From UBA7887 sp964408735 (GTDB taxonomy: Bacteria; Pseudomonadota; Alphaproteobacteria; UBA7887): a stretch of 8,860 nt of DNA. Location of the stretch: NCBI GenBank assembly GCA_964408735.1, contig CAYPAX010000140.1, forward strand, positions 1-8,860. Reading direction: 5' to 3'. This document shows, piece after piece, positions 1 through 5,879 of this stretch. Positions within the stretch are counted from its first letter, which is position 1; every line of letters begins with the position of its first letter. The notes below the pieces were generated by a model, which saw only the letters and a list, made by a program, of their open reading frames with translations, did no database searches and was not told where the DNA came from. The position numbers and the translations under genes were made by a program.

Positions 1-254
1 TTAATATACGCTCACCAACCATATTCTACCGAGCCGTGAATAATCCGGGCTAGCATTCGAGCAAGGGCGGGCGAAAGATACTCGTTTGCACGGCGCCCAG
101 TCGCTTGACTACGGGCCGGTGGCAAGAGAAGATGGTCGTGTTGCCGGATGGGTGGCCTCAGGACAGTGTTCGGGCTACGCAGTCGGCAAGTCGCCGTTCG
201 TTAACGCCTACTGTTTGGTTGGACGGCGGATGTGCTCAATCAGGGAGGGAGTTA
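1..254. other. Leader region upstream of the PQQ dehydrogenase, no gene
   Basis: No convincing gene is seen here. The dehydrogenase frame stays open upstream of its start, but the translation looks random and precedes the signal peptide, so it is not coding. Candidate promoter pieces are weak: a TTGACT box at 105-110 lacks a good -10 partner, and an AATAAT box at 39-44 lacks a -35. Transcription of the dehydrogenase probably starts in this region, but the site cannot be fixed by eye. The upstream neighbour lies outside the window. Confidence 0.4.
242..249 (+). promoter_or_regulatory. Ribosome binding site deciding the dehydrogenase start
   Basis: The purine run AGGGAGGG ends five bases before the ATG at 255. 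It selects that ATG over any start further upstream in the open frame, and the ATG is followed directly by a good signal peptide. Confidence 0.7.
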
Positions 255-2081
255 ATGTCCAAAATTGGGAATGCCAGTGTGGTGGGAACCATTGCTGGCG
301 TCGTCGGGGCTGCTATGTTCGCTGCCTCGGCGATGGCCGGCAATATAACCCATGACCGCCTGGTCAACAGTGAGGCTGAGCCAGAAAACTGGATCAACCA
401 TCACGGCAATTACGAGGCCCACCGTTTCTCGGGCCTGCGCGAGATCAACCGGGACAATGTGGGAGACCTTCGGGTCGCATTTACCTACGCCATGGGCAGT
501 GCCCAGGGCGGCGGCACCGATCCGGTAGTGTTCCCGTTCTCCGGCCTGGAAGGTACGCCGCTCGCCGAAGACGGCTTTCTGTACCTGACCACAGGCTGGG
601 GCGTGGTCACCAAGCTTGATGTGCGCGGCGGCAAGCCGGTCACCGTGTGGAAGTCGGATCCCGAAGCCGACAAGGATTGGGGACCGAGCGTTCTCTGCTG
701 CGGCATTAACAACCGCGGCGTGGCCCTTCACGGCAACCTCGTGCTGTCCCCGGTCGTCGATGGTCGCATTCGCGCCCTGAACAAGACCGACGGCAGCCTC
801 GTCTGGGAGAGCCAGGTGGCCGACCCGGGCATCGCCGAGACCATCACCGGCGCACCGTTGATCGTCAGGGACACGGTGGTTACCGGCATGGCTGGCGCCG
901 AGTTCGGCGTGCGCGGCTGGATCGCCGCTCTCGACGTCAATACGGGTGCAGAGATCTGGCGCACCCATACCATTCCTGGGCCGGGCGAGCCGGGCCATGA
1001 TTCCTGGAAGGACGATTACGGCGCCTGGAAGACCGGCGGCGGCTCGACCTGGGTGACCGGCTCCTATGATCCGGAGCTCGACATCATCGTTTGGGGTACC
1101 GCGAATCCTGGTCCTGACTGGGATAACGCCTATCGCCCGGGCGACAACCTGTGGACCGACAGCACCATCGCTGTGAATGCCACGACCGGTAAGTTCCTCT
1201 GGGGCTTCCAGCACACGCCGAACGATCCGTACGATTATGACTCGATTGCGGAAAACACTTTCGTCGATACCGTGATCAACGGTCAGTTCGTCCGTTCCAC
1301 CCTGCACGCCAATCGTAACGGTTACGCCTACGCGCTCGACCGTGCGACCGGCGAGTACGTTTGGGGCACCCAGTTCGTCAAGAAGCTGAACTGGACGGAT
1401 GGTCTCGATGAGAATGGCCGGCCGGCCTCCTACGATCCGAACTCGGACGTGCAGTCCTACAACGAAGGCTCCGCGGCACATCGCGGCGACTTGGTTGAGG
1501 TTGGCGCCCGCAGTGAGATCGAAGGCATTTCCTGCCCCGCGCATACCGGCGGCAAGAACTGGCCCCCGACCTCCTACAGCCCGCACACCGGTCTCTACTA
1601 CATCCCGGTGATCGAGAGCTGCAACAAGGCGTTCGCGGCGGTCTCACCGCCGAACTTCGACCCCGCGACCCGTCAGTGGTTCCTCGGCGGCGCGCCGTAC
1701 TTCACCTTTGACGACCCGCGCTCGGGCCGCATCACCGGCAGCGTGACGGCGATCGACGTCTCCTCCGGCGTGGTCGTACGCAAGTGGGAGACCGAGTTCC
1801 CGATGCTGGGCGGCGTCCTGTCGACGGCTGGTGGGCTGGTCTTCACCGGCACCGCCGACGGTGCGGTGGTAGCGCTTGACGACACGTCTCTCGCGGAGCT
1901 GTGGCGCTTCGAGACCGGCTCGTCGATCAATGCACCGCCAATGTCCTACGAGGCCGACGGCAAGCAGTACATTGCCATCGAGGTTGGCCTGGGCGGCGCC
2001 TGGCCGCAGTGGTTCACCGACTCGACTCCCGAGTTGAAGGCCGCTGTGCCGAGCAACGTCCTCTACGTGTTCTCGCTGTAG
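255..2081 (+). CDS. PQQ-dependent alcohol dehydrogenase (methanol/ethanol family), periplasmic
   Basis: A quinoprotein that oxidises an alcohol in the periplasm with PQQ plus a metal ion. The 608-residue protein starts at ATG 255 with a signal peptide probably cleaved after ASAMA, about residue 27. Hallmarks are visible. The vicinal cysteines C148-C149 in CCGINNRG form the disulfide ring over PQQ. Likely metal ligands are E216 in GAEFGVRG and N284 in TANPGPDW. D327 in NDPYDYDS is the likely catalytic Asp, and D329 two residues later is the extra Asp of lanthanide-type enzymes. Tryptophan-docking repeats of an eight-bladed propeller recur, such as ALNKTDGSLVW, ALDVNTGAEIW, AVNATTGKFLW, ALDRATGEYVW and ALDDTSLAELW. 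Length fits a catalytic subunit without a fused haem domain. No MxaI-type small subunit or MxaJ gene follows. The NPGPDW and NDPYDYD wording resembles ethanol-type more than MxaF/XoxF enzymes, so the substrate is undetermined and no symbol is given. Confidence 0.95.
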   Translation: MSKIGNASVVGTIAGVVGAAMFAASAMAGNITHDRLVNSEAEPENWINHHGNYEAHRFSGLREINRDNVGDLRVAFTYAMGSAQGGGTDPVVFPFSGLEGTPLAEDGFLYLTTGWGVVTKLDVRGGKPVTVWKSDPEADKDWGPSVLCCGINNRGVALHGNLVLSPVVDGRIRALNKTDGSLVWESQVADPGIAETITGAPLIVRDTVVTGMAGAEFGVRGWIAALDVNTGAEIWRTHTIPGPGEPGHDSWKDDYGAWKTGGGSTWVTGSYDPELDIIVWGTANPGPDWDNAYRPGDNLWTDSTIAVNATTGKFLWGFQHTPNDPYDYDSIAENTFVDTVINGQFVRSTLHANRNGYAYALDRATGEYVWGTQFVKKLNWTDGLDENGRPASYDPNSDVQSYNEGSAAHRGDLVEVGARSEIEGISCPAHTGGKNWPPTSYSPHTGLYYIPVIESCNKAFAAVSPPNFDPATRQWFLGGAPYFTFDDPRSGRITGSVTAIDVSSGVVVRKWETEFPMLGGVLSTAGGLVFTGTADGAVVALDDTSLAELWRFETGSSINAPPMSYEADGKQYIAIEVGLGGAWPQWFTDSTPELKAAVPSNVLYVFSL

Positions 2082-2100
2082 AATACGCGTGATTGTGTGG

Positions 2101-2132
2101 GCCGGCGCTTCGGCGCCGGCTCATGCTTTTTT
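2101..2132 (+). terminator. Rho-independent terminator after the dehydrogenase
   Basis: A perfect 8-bp GC stem (2101-2108 with 2113-2120, GCCGGCGC/GCGCCGGC) carries a stable TTCG tetraloop. After a six-base gap comes a run of six T (2127-2132). It begins 19 bp past the dehydrogenase stop. The gap before the T-run makes it imperfect, so partial readthrough into the cytochrome gene is possible. Confidence 0.7.
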
Positions 2133-2133
2133 C

Positions 2134-2166
2134 CTGACAGTTCGACGGTAAGAATTTGCCTGTCAG
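2134..2166. repeat. Short inverted repeat in the dehydrogenase-cytochrome gap
   Basis: CTGACAG at 2134-2140 and CTGTCAG at 2160-2166 form a perfect 7-bp inverted repeat around a 19-base spacer. It sits just after the terminator and before the cytochrome promoter candidate. It could be an operator or an mRNA hairpin; arms this short could also be chance. Confidence 0.35.
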
Positions 2167-2188
2167 CGGCGGGGATCGCTCTCGGCTA

Positions 2189-2219
2189 TTGACCTCGTCG
2201 GGGAAGCGGCTCACATACG
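2189..2219 (+). promoter_or_regulatory. Weak candidate promoter for the cytochrome c gene
   Basis: TTGACC at 2189-2194 is a good -35 box. The best -10 match is CATACG at 2214-2219, after a long 19-base spacer, and it matches the consensus poorly. A promoter is expected here because a terminator precedes this gap, but the exact boxes are uncertain. Confidence 0.25.
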
Positions 2220-2251
2220 TCTCATACGACCCAGGAACGGGACTGAAAAGA

Positions 2252-2713
2252 ATGCACGTCACCCGCAAGCGAGTCCGGCTTATCAGCCCGTTGGCGGCGG
2301 CAGCCATTTTCGGCGTCGCAGCCTTCACGATGCTTTCGGCGCCGGCAGCGACGGCTCAAGATCAGCCTCGGCGCTCCGGTCCGCCGCCGATCGTTTTCGA
2401 TGAATTCCCCAACAAGTGCGCCCGCTGCCACAAGCAGGACGGCCGCGGCGGCCCGGCCTATGGCGGCTTCGCCGCCGACCTGAGGTCGACCGCACTCGAT
2501 CACGAAGGCCTCGTTTACATCATCACCGAAGGCATTCGCCGACGCGGCATGCCTGAGTTCAGAAGTACGATGTCCAAGCGTGAAATCAACGGTGTTGCCG
2601 ATTACATCGTCAATAAGATCAAGGGTGTCTACTTCGACGCCGAAGGCAACCAGATCACGCCTGAAGAATGGGCCGCCCTGGAAGAGGCGAAAAAGGCAGC
2701 CGCCCAGCAGTGA
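2252..2713 (+). CDS. Secreted monohaem cytochrome c, likely electron acceptor of the dehydrogenase
   Basis: A 153-residue class I-type c cytochrome. The N-terminus (MHVTRKRVRL, then a hydrophobic stretch ending near APAATAQ, about residue 36) is a signal peptide, so it is periplasmic. The only haem motif is CARCH at residues 56-60, giving covalent attachment through C56/C59 and H60 as axial ligand. M100 in RRGMPEF is the likely sixth ligand, as in cytochromes of the MxaG/XoxG/ExaB kind. A C-terminal helix (about 108-125) completes the fold, followed by a short charged tail. The frame is open further upstream, but ATG 2252 is chosen because the signal peptide begins there; AGGAA at 2233-2237 is a distant ribosome site. 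Position directly after a PQQ dehydrogenase suggests it takes electrons from that enzyme; this is inference. Confidence 0.9.
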   Translation: MHVTRKRVRLISPLAAAAIFGVAAFTMLSAPAATAQDQPRRSGPPPIVFDEFPNKCARCHKQDGRGGPAYGGFAADLRSTALDHEGLVYIITEGIRRRGMPEFRSTMSKREINGVADYIVNKIKGVYFDAEGNQITPEEWAALEEAKKAAAQQ

Positions 2714-2730
2714 GCCGGATTCGGCTCACT
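2709..2730. terminator. Hairpin spanning both stop codons of convergent genes
   Basis: A perfect 9-bp stem (AGTGAGCCG at 2709-2717, CGGCTCACT at 2722-2730) with a GATT loop contains the TGA of the cytochrome gene (2711-2713) and the reverse-strand TGA of the SEL1-like gene (2726-2728). It could slow or terminate transcription from both sides. Neither side has a T-run, so it is not a classical intrinsic terminator. Confidence 0.5.
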
Positions 2731-3169
2731 TGCCTTCGGCCTGATCGGCTTCAGCGCGACGCGCCTGCGCGATCTGGTCCGCGCTCATCTTGGCTTCAAG
2801 CCGCCGCTTCCACGGCACCAGGTAATCCGCACCGTCCGCTATCGCCGTCGTGATCCAATGATGGGCTTCCACGTAGTCGTGGTGCTTACCCTCACCAGCC
2901 TGCAGATGCACCATCTTGTACAGCATCTTGCCGCCTAGGAAGCCCGCGTCCCGGGCCCGGTTCGCCCAAAGATAGGCTTCGCTGAAATCGCCGCTTATCC
3001 GAGCCGCATCATAGGCTTCGCGACCGATCAGATACATCGCGGCCGGGTCACCGTTTTCGGCCTTGCACAAATTGCCTTCCGGGCCGGGTGCGCAGCCGTC
3101 GGCGCCTGCGGGCCCCGCCGCAATGAGCATGCCGAGGGCAAGACCAAGCCCGAGTGTCGCCTTATTCAT
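2726..3169 (-). CDS. Small secreted SEL1-like repeat protein
   Basis: A 147-residue protein with a clear signal peptide (MNKATLGLGLALGMLIAAGPAGA, cleavage about residue 23), hence periplasmic. The mature part begins with two cysteines (C26, C35) that could form a disulfide. Then come SEL1/TPR-like helical pairs with the typical A/L/W/G spacing: GDPAAMYLIGREAYDAAR (about 40-57), DFSEAYLWANRARDAGFLGG (61-80) and DYVEAHHWITTAIADGADY (98-116). A charged C-terminal helix ends in KMSADQIAQARR and an acidic tail. SEL1 repeats usually mediate protein-protein contacts; the partner here is unknown. The start is set at ATG 3169, with GAGAGG eight bases upstream on this strand; a TTG start six codons earlier is possible but less likely. 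It converges on the cytochrome gene 12 bp away. Confidence 0.75.
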   Translation of the reverse strand: MNKATLGLGLALGMLIAAGPAGADGCAPGPEGNLCKAENGDPAAMYLIGREAYDAARISGDFSEAYLWANRARDAGFLGGKMLYKMVHLQAGEGKHHDYVEAHHWITTAIADGADYLVPWKRRLEAKMSADQIAQARRAEADQAEGK

Positions 3170-3184
3170 GTCTCCATCCTCTCC

Positions 3185-3213
3185 CAAAACCGTGCGTCGC
3201 GTAGCTTTGTCAA
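3185..3213 (-). promoter_or_regulatory. Possible promoter of the SEL1-like gene
   Basis: On the minus strand a perfect -35 box TTGACA lies at 3213-3208. Seventeen bases further on, the -10 position (3190-3185) reads GTTTTG, a poor match. The distance to the start codon at 3169 is short. The -35 is attractive, but the pair as a whole is weak. Confidence 0.25.
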
Positions 3214-3267
3214 TACGGCGCCGGGGCCTAGCCGGTCAACCGATCCGGCCCTGAAATAGGCCAGATA

Positions 3268-3597
3268 TCAGAACGTGATGTCCGCTCCCGGTTCGACATC
3301 GTCCATGTCCATGCGCTTCACCTGGGAGCAGCCGCTGCCATAGGTGATGGCGAGAGCGCCAACGCCTTCGCCGTTTACGCACATCTCGATCTCACGCTGC
3401 TCGCCGGCATCCAGTTGGTCGCGCAGCAGAACGCCGCCGCCGCAAACCTTGTCGCGCAACTCCAGGCTGAGCATGAACGCGCGCTCGTTGACGACCGTTA
3501 TCGAGGCGCGCTCGACAGCCTGTGCGGTTCCCATCGCAGGCGAACAGAGCACTGCCACCGATAATGACGTGGCCGCAAGGTGAAATACCGTCCTCAT
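3268..3597 (-). CDS. Small secreted protein of unknown function, three mature cysteines
   Basis: I do not recognise this 109-residue protein. It has a signal peptide (MRTVFHLAATSLSVAVLCSPAMGTAQA, cleavage about residue 27). The mature domain of about 82 residues alternates short hydrophobic and charged stretches suggestive of a small beta-fold, with cysteines at 52 (VCGGG), 73 (MCVNG) and 90 (GCSQV). Three cysteines leave at least one unpaired, which could bind metal or a partner. The tail VKRMDMDDVEPGADITF is acidic. The start is placed at ATG 3597 because GGAG lies six bases upstream; the ATG two codons earlier directly abuts that site. It is co-oriented with the SEL1-like gene across a 98-bp gap. 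A periplasmic role near the dehydrogenase is inferred only from position and export signal. Confidence 0.65.
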   Translation of the reverse strand: MRTVFHLAATSLSVAVLCSPAMGTAQAVERASITVVNERAFMLSLELRDKVCGGGVLLRDQLDAGEQREIEMCVNGEGVGALAITYGSGCSQVKRMDMDDVEPGADITF

Positions 3598-3730
3598 CGC
3601 CATCTCCTTCGCATCGTCGCCCCCGTGTTGTCATACCCAACAACATGCTCAAGTTCAAAGGAATTGGCGCGTCGGTTTTAGCGTGCGAACAGCAGACTGC
3701 TCGGGTATAGCAGATGCGGGCCGGTCGGGC
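3598..3730. other. Intergenic gap before the inverted-repeat element
   Basis: No gene is seen. Besides the minus-strand promoter it contains an 11-bp palindrome AGCAGACTGCT (3691-3701) and a plus-strand TATAGC box (3706-3711) without a good -35. If the cassette starting at 4021 is transcribed from this side, its message would run through the whole inverted-repeat element. Confidence 0.35.
3630..3658 (-). promoter_or_regulatory. Sigma70-like promoter for the small secreted protein
   Basis: Minus strand: TTGAAC (3658-3653), a 17-base spacer, then TATGAC (3635-3630), four of six matches in each box at ideal spacing, 33 bp upstream of the start at 3597. The -10 lies inside a small inverted repeat (TGTTG at 3626-3630, CAACA at 3638-3642), which could be an operator. 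It may also drive the SEL1-like gene downstream. Confidence 0.45.
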
Positions 3731-3766
3731 CCTAGAGCGCTTCATGGTTAGATGGAACCGGTTTGA
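3731..3766 (+). repeat. Left 36-bp terminal inverted repeat
   Basis: It begins CCTAGAGCGCTTCATGG and ends GGAACCGGTTTGA. It is the exact reverse complement of 3965-4000 with no mismatch; complementarity of the terminal stem stops at 3767, where arm A begins. Confidence 0.9.
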
Positions 3767-3964
3767 TGGCCCAAGGTGGCTTTTCGGGTAGGAGCGGCGC
3801 GCCGGGCGATGTGCGGCATCGGCCAAGCGACGCGACGCATCCGAAAAGCCTCATTGGGCCACCGCAGGCCGGCCTCAGCGACGCCCTGGCGGCGTTGCGC
3901 GTCTTGCCCGATATCCCTGCATCGCGCGGCGACGCGCGCCTAGCCAGGACGGCACTGAGACCGG

Positions 3965-4000
3965 TCAAACCGGTTCCATCTAACCATGAAGCGCTCTAGG
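3965..4000 (-). repeat. Right 36-bp terminal inverted repeat
   Basis: Exact reverse complement of 3731-3766. It ends 20 bp before the start codon of the DUF58 gene and four bases before its AGGAA ribosome-site candidate (4004-4008), so the element forms nearly the whole 5' side of the cassette. Confidence 0.9.
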
Positions 4001-4020
4001 TCCAGGAAACCGCCCACGTC

Positions 4021-4908
4021 ATGATTCCGCCCGAAATATTTCAGCAGGTCCGCCAAATCCAGATCCGCACGCGCCGATCCGTAGAAAGCGTGTTTGCCGG
4101 CGGCTACCACAGCGTCTTCAAGGGCCGCGGCATGGAGTTCGCGGAGATCCGCGAATACGTTCCCGGCGACGATGTTCGCGACATCGACTGGAATGCGACG
4201 GCCCGCCGCGGGCAACCCTATGTCAAACGGCAGGTCGAAGAGCGCGAACTCACGGTCATGTTGGTGGTCGACCTCAGCGCCTCGGCCCGTTTCGGCAGCA
4301 TCGCCCGGGTCAAGGCCGAGATCGCCGTGGAGATGTGCGCGGTACTCGCACTGAGCGCGATCACCAACAACGACAAGGTGGGCCTGATCTTGTTCAGCGA
4401 CAAGATCGAGGATTTCATCCCGGCGCGGCGCGGCAAGAATCGTGTCCTGCGCATCATTCGCGAATTGCTCACGGCCTCGCCGACCGGGCGCGGCACGAAC
4501 GCGGCACTGGCGCTGGAAACATTGCATCGGGTGTCCCGGCAACCAACGGTGACCTTTGTCATCTCGGACTTTCACGCAGAGGGATATGAGCGGGCCCTCG
4601 GCGTCGCCGCCCAGCGACACGACATCATCCCGATTTGCATAAGCGACCTGCGGGAATATGAGCTGCCGGATGCGGGGCTGGTGACGCTTGAGGATCTGGA
4701 GACGGGAGGCTTGATCACCCTCGACACGCACGACCCATCCGTACGAGAGGATTTTGCGAGACTGCGACTGGCAAAGGACCGGCACAGGCGTCGGCTGTTC
4801 ACGTCGCTCGGCCTGGACTCCATCGAGGTTCGCACCAACGAGCCCTATGACAAACCGCTCATGCAGTTCTTTCGCAAGCGCGAGCAGCGATTGCGGGACG
4901 GCCGCTAG
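4021..4908 (+). CDS. DUF58 domain protein (MxaS-like), VWA-type fold
   Basis: A 295-residue cytoplasmic DUF58 protein, the family that includes MxaS of methanol dehydrogenase clusters and the DUF58 partner of MoxR ATPases. The signature is clear: GMEFAEIREYVPGDDVRDIDWNATAR around residues 37-62. It is followed by a VWA-like half with an apparently complete metal-ion-dependent adhesion site: D84-x-S86-x-S88 (DLSAS), T159 in GRGTN and D183 in SDFH. No membrane segment or signal peptide is seen, and the length is typical. The start is the ATG at 4021, with a weak AGGAA 12 bases upstream. It opens a five-gene operon; its stop TAG shares one base with the next start. In related clusters this gene directly follows moxR; here the inverted-repeat element lies in that place. 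Its role, inferred from the family, is in chaperone-like maturation of the dehydrogenase. Confidence 0.9.
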   Translation: MIPPEIFQQVRQIQIRTRRSVESVFAGGYHSVFKGRGMEFAEIREYVPGDDVRDIDWNATARRGQPYVKRQVEERELTVMLVVDLSASARFGSIARVKAEIAVEMCAVLALSAITNNDKVGLILFSDKIEDFIPARRGKNRVLRIIRELLTASPTGRGTNAALALETLHRVSRQPTVTFVISDFHAEGYERALGVAAQRHDIIPICISDLREYELPDAGLVTLEDLETGGLITLDTHDPSVREDFARLRLAKDRHRRRLFTSLGLDSIEVRTNEPYDKPLMQFFRKREQRLRDGR

Positions 4909-5879
4909 TGACGCCGCAGCAGGTCATGACGGCGGCCGGTCTGGTCGCCTTGCTCGCCGCCTCCGGCGTCAAGGCCCAGGATGGCTCGGTGAGCGCGTCG
5001 CTGGAAGTGGACCGCACGGTCGTCGCGTTGGACAAGCACGTGAAGTTGGCCGTGATTGTCACAGCGCCCGAAGGCACCACCATCGAGTTCGCGCCAGTGC
5101 GCGATGCGGTGGGCCCCTTCGATCTTGTCTATCAAAGCGAAGGTGCTGTCGAAACGCTGGGGGGCGGGCGCGGGCGATGGCTGCGAAGCTATCGCATCAA
5201 GCCGACGGAGATCGGCGTCCAGACCATTCCGCCATTCATCGTTCATGCCAACTTGACTGCTGAGGGCTTGGCGACGGAGGTTGCGAGTTCTCCGCTCGAT
5301 ATCTTCGTAACACCGGCTTTCGCCATCGGCGATGATGTCAGGTCGCCACGCAGCATCGCCCCGGCGGCAAGCGTTTCGCCGCCAGCGCTGCCATGGTGGT
5401 GGATCGCCGCTGGCATGGCGCTCCTGGCATCGCTCGTCGTGGCCGTCACGACCTTCCTGCGGCGGCGCGGCCCGATGGCCGATGCCGGCGCGCCGGCGCA
5501 GCCGGCACACGCCGTGGCGCTTGCCGCATTGGCGGAGATCCGGCAGCAGGGACTGATGGACGGCGCACGATCTGCGGAGTTCCATTTGCGCTTGTCGCAG
5601 ATCCTTCGCTCCTACGTCGTATGGCGCTTCGACGCCCGTGCCCTGACCCAGACGACGGAGGAGTTCCTTGCCACCGCCGCCGATATCGAGCCGTTGGCGG
5701 GCGAGCGCAGCGACTTGGTGGGGCGGCTCCTCGCCCATTGCGATCTCGCCAAGTTCGCTGGCTGGATCCCGACGCAGGCGGCCATGACCGGCGCCCTCGA
5801 CAGCGCCGAGCGCTTCGTCAGCGAGAGCGCCAGCAACAACATCTTTGCGCCGCGCGGCGCGAGTCTGGAGGCGCCATGA
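4908..5879 (+). CDS. BatD/MxaA-like membrane protein
   Basis: A 323-residue protein with a signal peptide (MTPQQVMTAAGLVALLAASGVKA, cleavage about 23) and a periplasmic beta-rich domain of about 25-150 (SASLEVDRTVVALDKHVKLAVIV; SYRIKPTEIGVQTIPPFIV) like BatD-type Ig-like domains. One transmembrane helix follows (about 163-183, PWWWIAAGMALLASLVVAV, then RRR), and then a cytoplasmic helical domain (about 200-310: FHLRLSQILRSYVVWRF, ALTQTTEEFLATA) like DUF4381/MxaA-type tails. The GTG start at 4908 overlaps the previous stop by one base; ATG 4926 is an alternative that keeps a plausible signal peptide. The n-region has no positive charge in either case, which is unusual. Its 3' end overlaps the next gene by four bases (ATGA), implying translational coupling. 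It probably links periplasmic dehydrogenase maturation to the cytoplasmic DUF58 protein; this is inference. Confidence 0.8.
   Translation: MTPQQVMTAAGLVALLAASGVKAQDGSVSASLEVDRTVVALDKHVKLAVIVTAPEGTTIEFAPVRDAVGPFDLVYQSEGAVETLGGGRGRWLRSYRIKPTEIGVQTIPPFIVHANLTAEGLATEVASSPLDIFVTPAFAIGDDVRSPRSIAPAASVSPPALPWWWIAAGMALLASLVVAVTTFLRRRGPMADAGAPAQPAHAVALAALAEIRQQGLMDGARSAEFHLRLSQILRSYVVWRFDARALTQTTEEFLATAADIEPLAGERSDLVGRLLAHCDLAKFAGWIPTQAAMTGALDSAERFVSESASNNIFAPRGASLEAP

Larger units (their letters stand above)
3731..4000. mobile_element. 270-bp MITE-like element, three-way-junction inverted repeat
   Basis: The ends are a perfect 36-bp inverted repeat (3731-3766 and 3965-4000). Inside, two further inverted repeats directly abut the terminal stem: arm A 3767-3787 with 3841-3861 (19 of 21 paired) and arm B 3869-3890 with 3943-3964 (18 of 22 paired), separated by seven bases. 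The sequence can thus fold into a three-armed cruciform or, if transcribed, a large RNA three-way junction. CTAG lies at both ends (3732-3735, 3996-3999). Because CTAG is palindromic it could be either part of the repeat or a 4-bp target duplication of the kind made by IS5-type transposases. No transposase is encoded, so this is a non-autonomous element or a palindromic intergenic repeat. Both strands have short open frames ending in the same peptide KPVPSNHEAL, purely because the ends are inverted repeats. Confidence 0.85.

Noticed and set aside
105..254. 50-codon N-terminal extension of the dehydrogenase
   Set aside because: It would bury the signal peptide. The ATG at 255 has a strong AGGGAGGG ribosome site and begins the export signal.
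252..1586. 444-residue open frame antisense to the PQQ dehydrogenase
   Set aside because: It lies wholly opposite a gene with intact catalytic motifs and a signal peptide. Long antisense frames are common in GC-rich codon usage, and no domain is visible.
2156..2251. 32-codon upstream extension of the cytochrome c
   Set aside because: It precedes a good signal peptide starting at 2252 and overlaps the putative promoter; no typical secreted cytochrome has such an extension.
3691..3711. Palindrome AGCAGACTGCT and TATAGC box as a promoter/operator for the cassette
   Set aside because: There is no acceptable -35 at 16-18 bases and the arms are only five bases. Noted as part of the gap, not called as a promoter.
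3732..3999. Two 78-residue open frames, one per strand, inside the inverted-repeat element, both ending in KPVPSNHEAL
   Set aside because: The shared ending is caused by the perfect terminal inverted repeat, and the rest has no recognisable domain or consistent ribosome site. These are spurious frames of a repeat.
5393..5875. 161-codon upstream extension of the first VWA gene
   Set aside because: It overlaps the BatD/MxaA-like gene in another frame and translates to arginine-rich shadow sequence. The ATG at 5876 has a ribosome site and an ATGA overlap.
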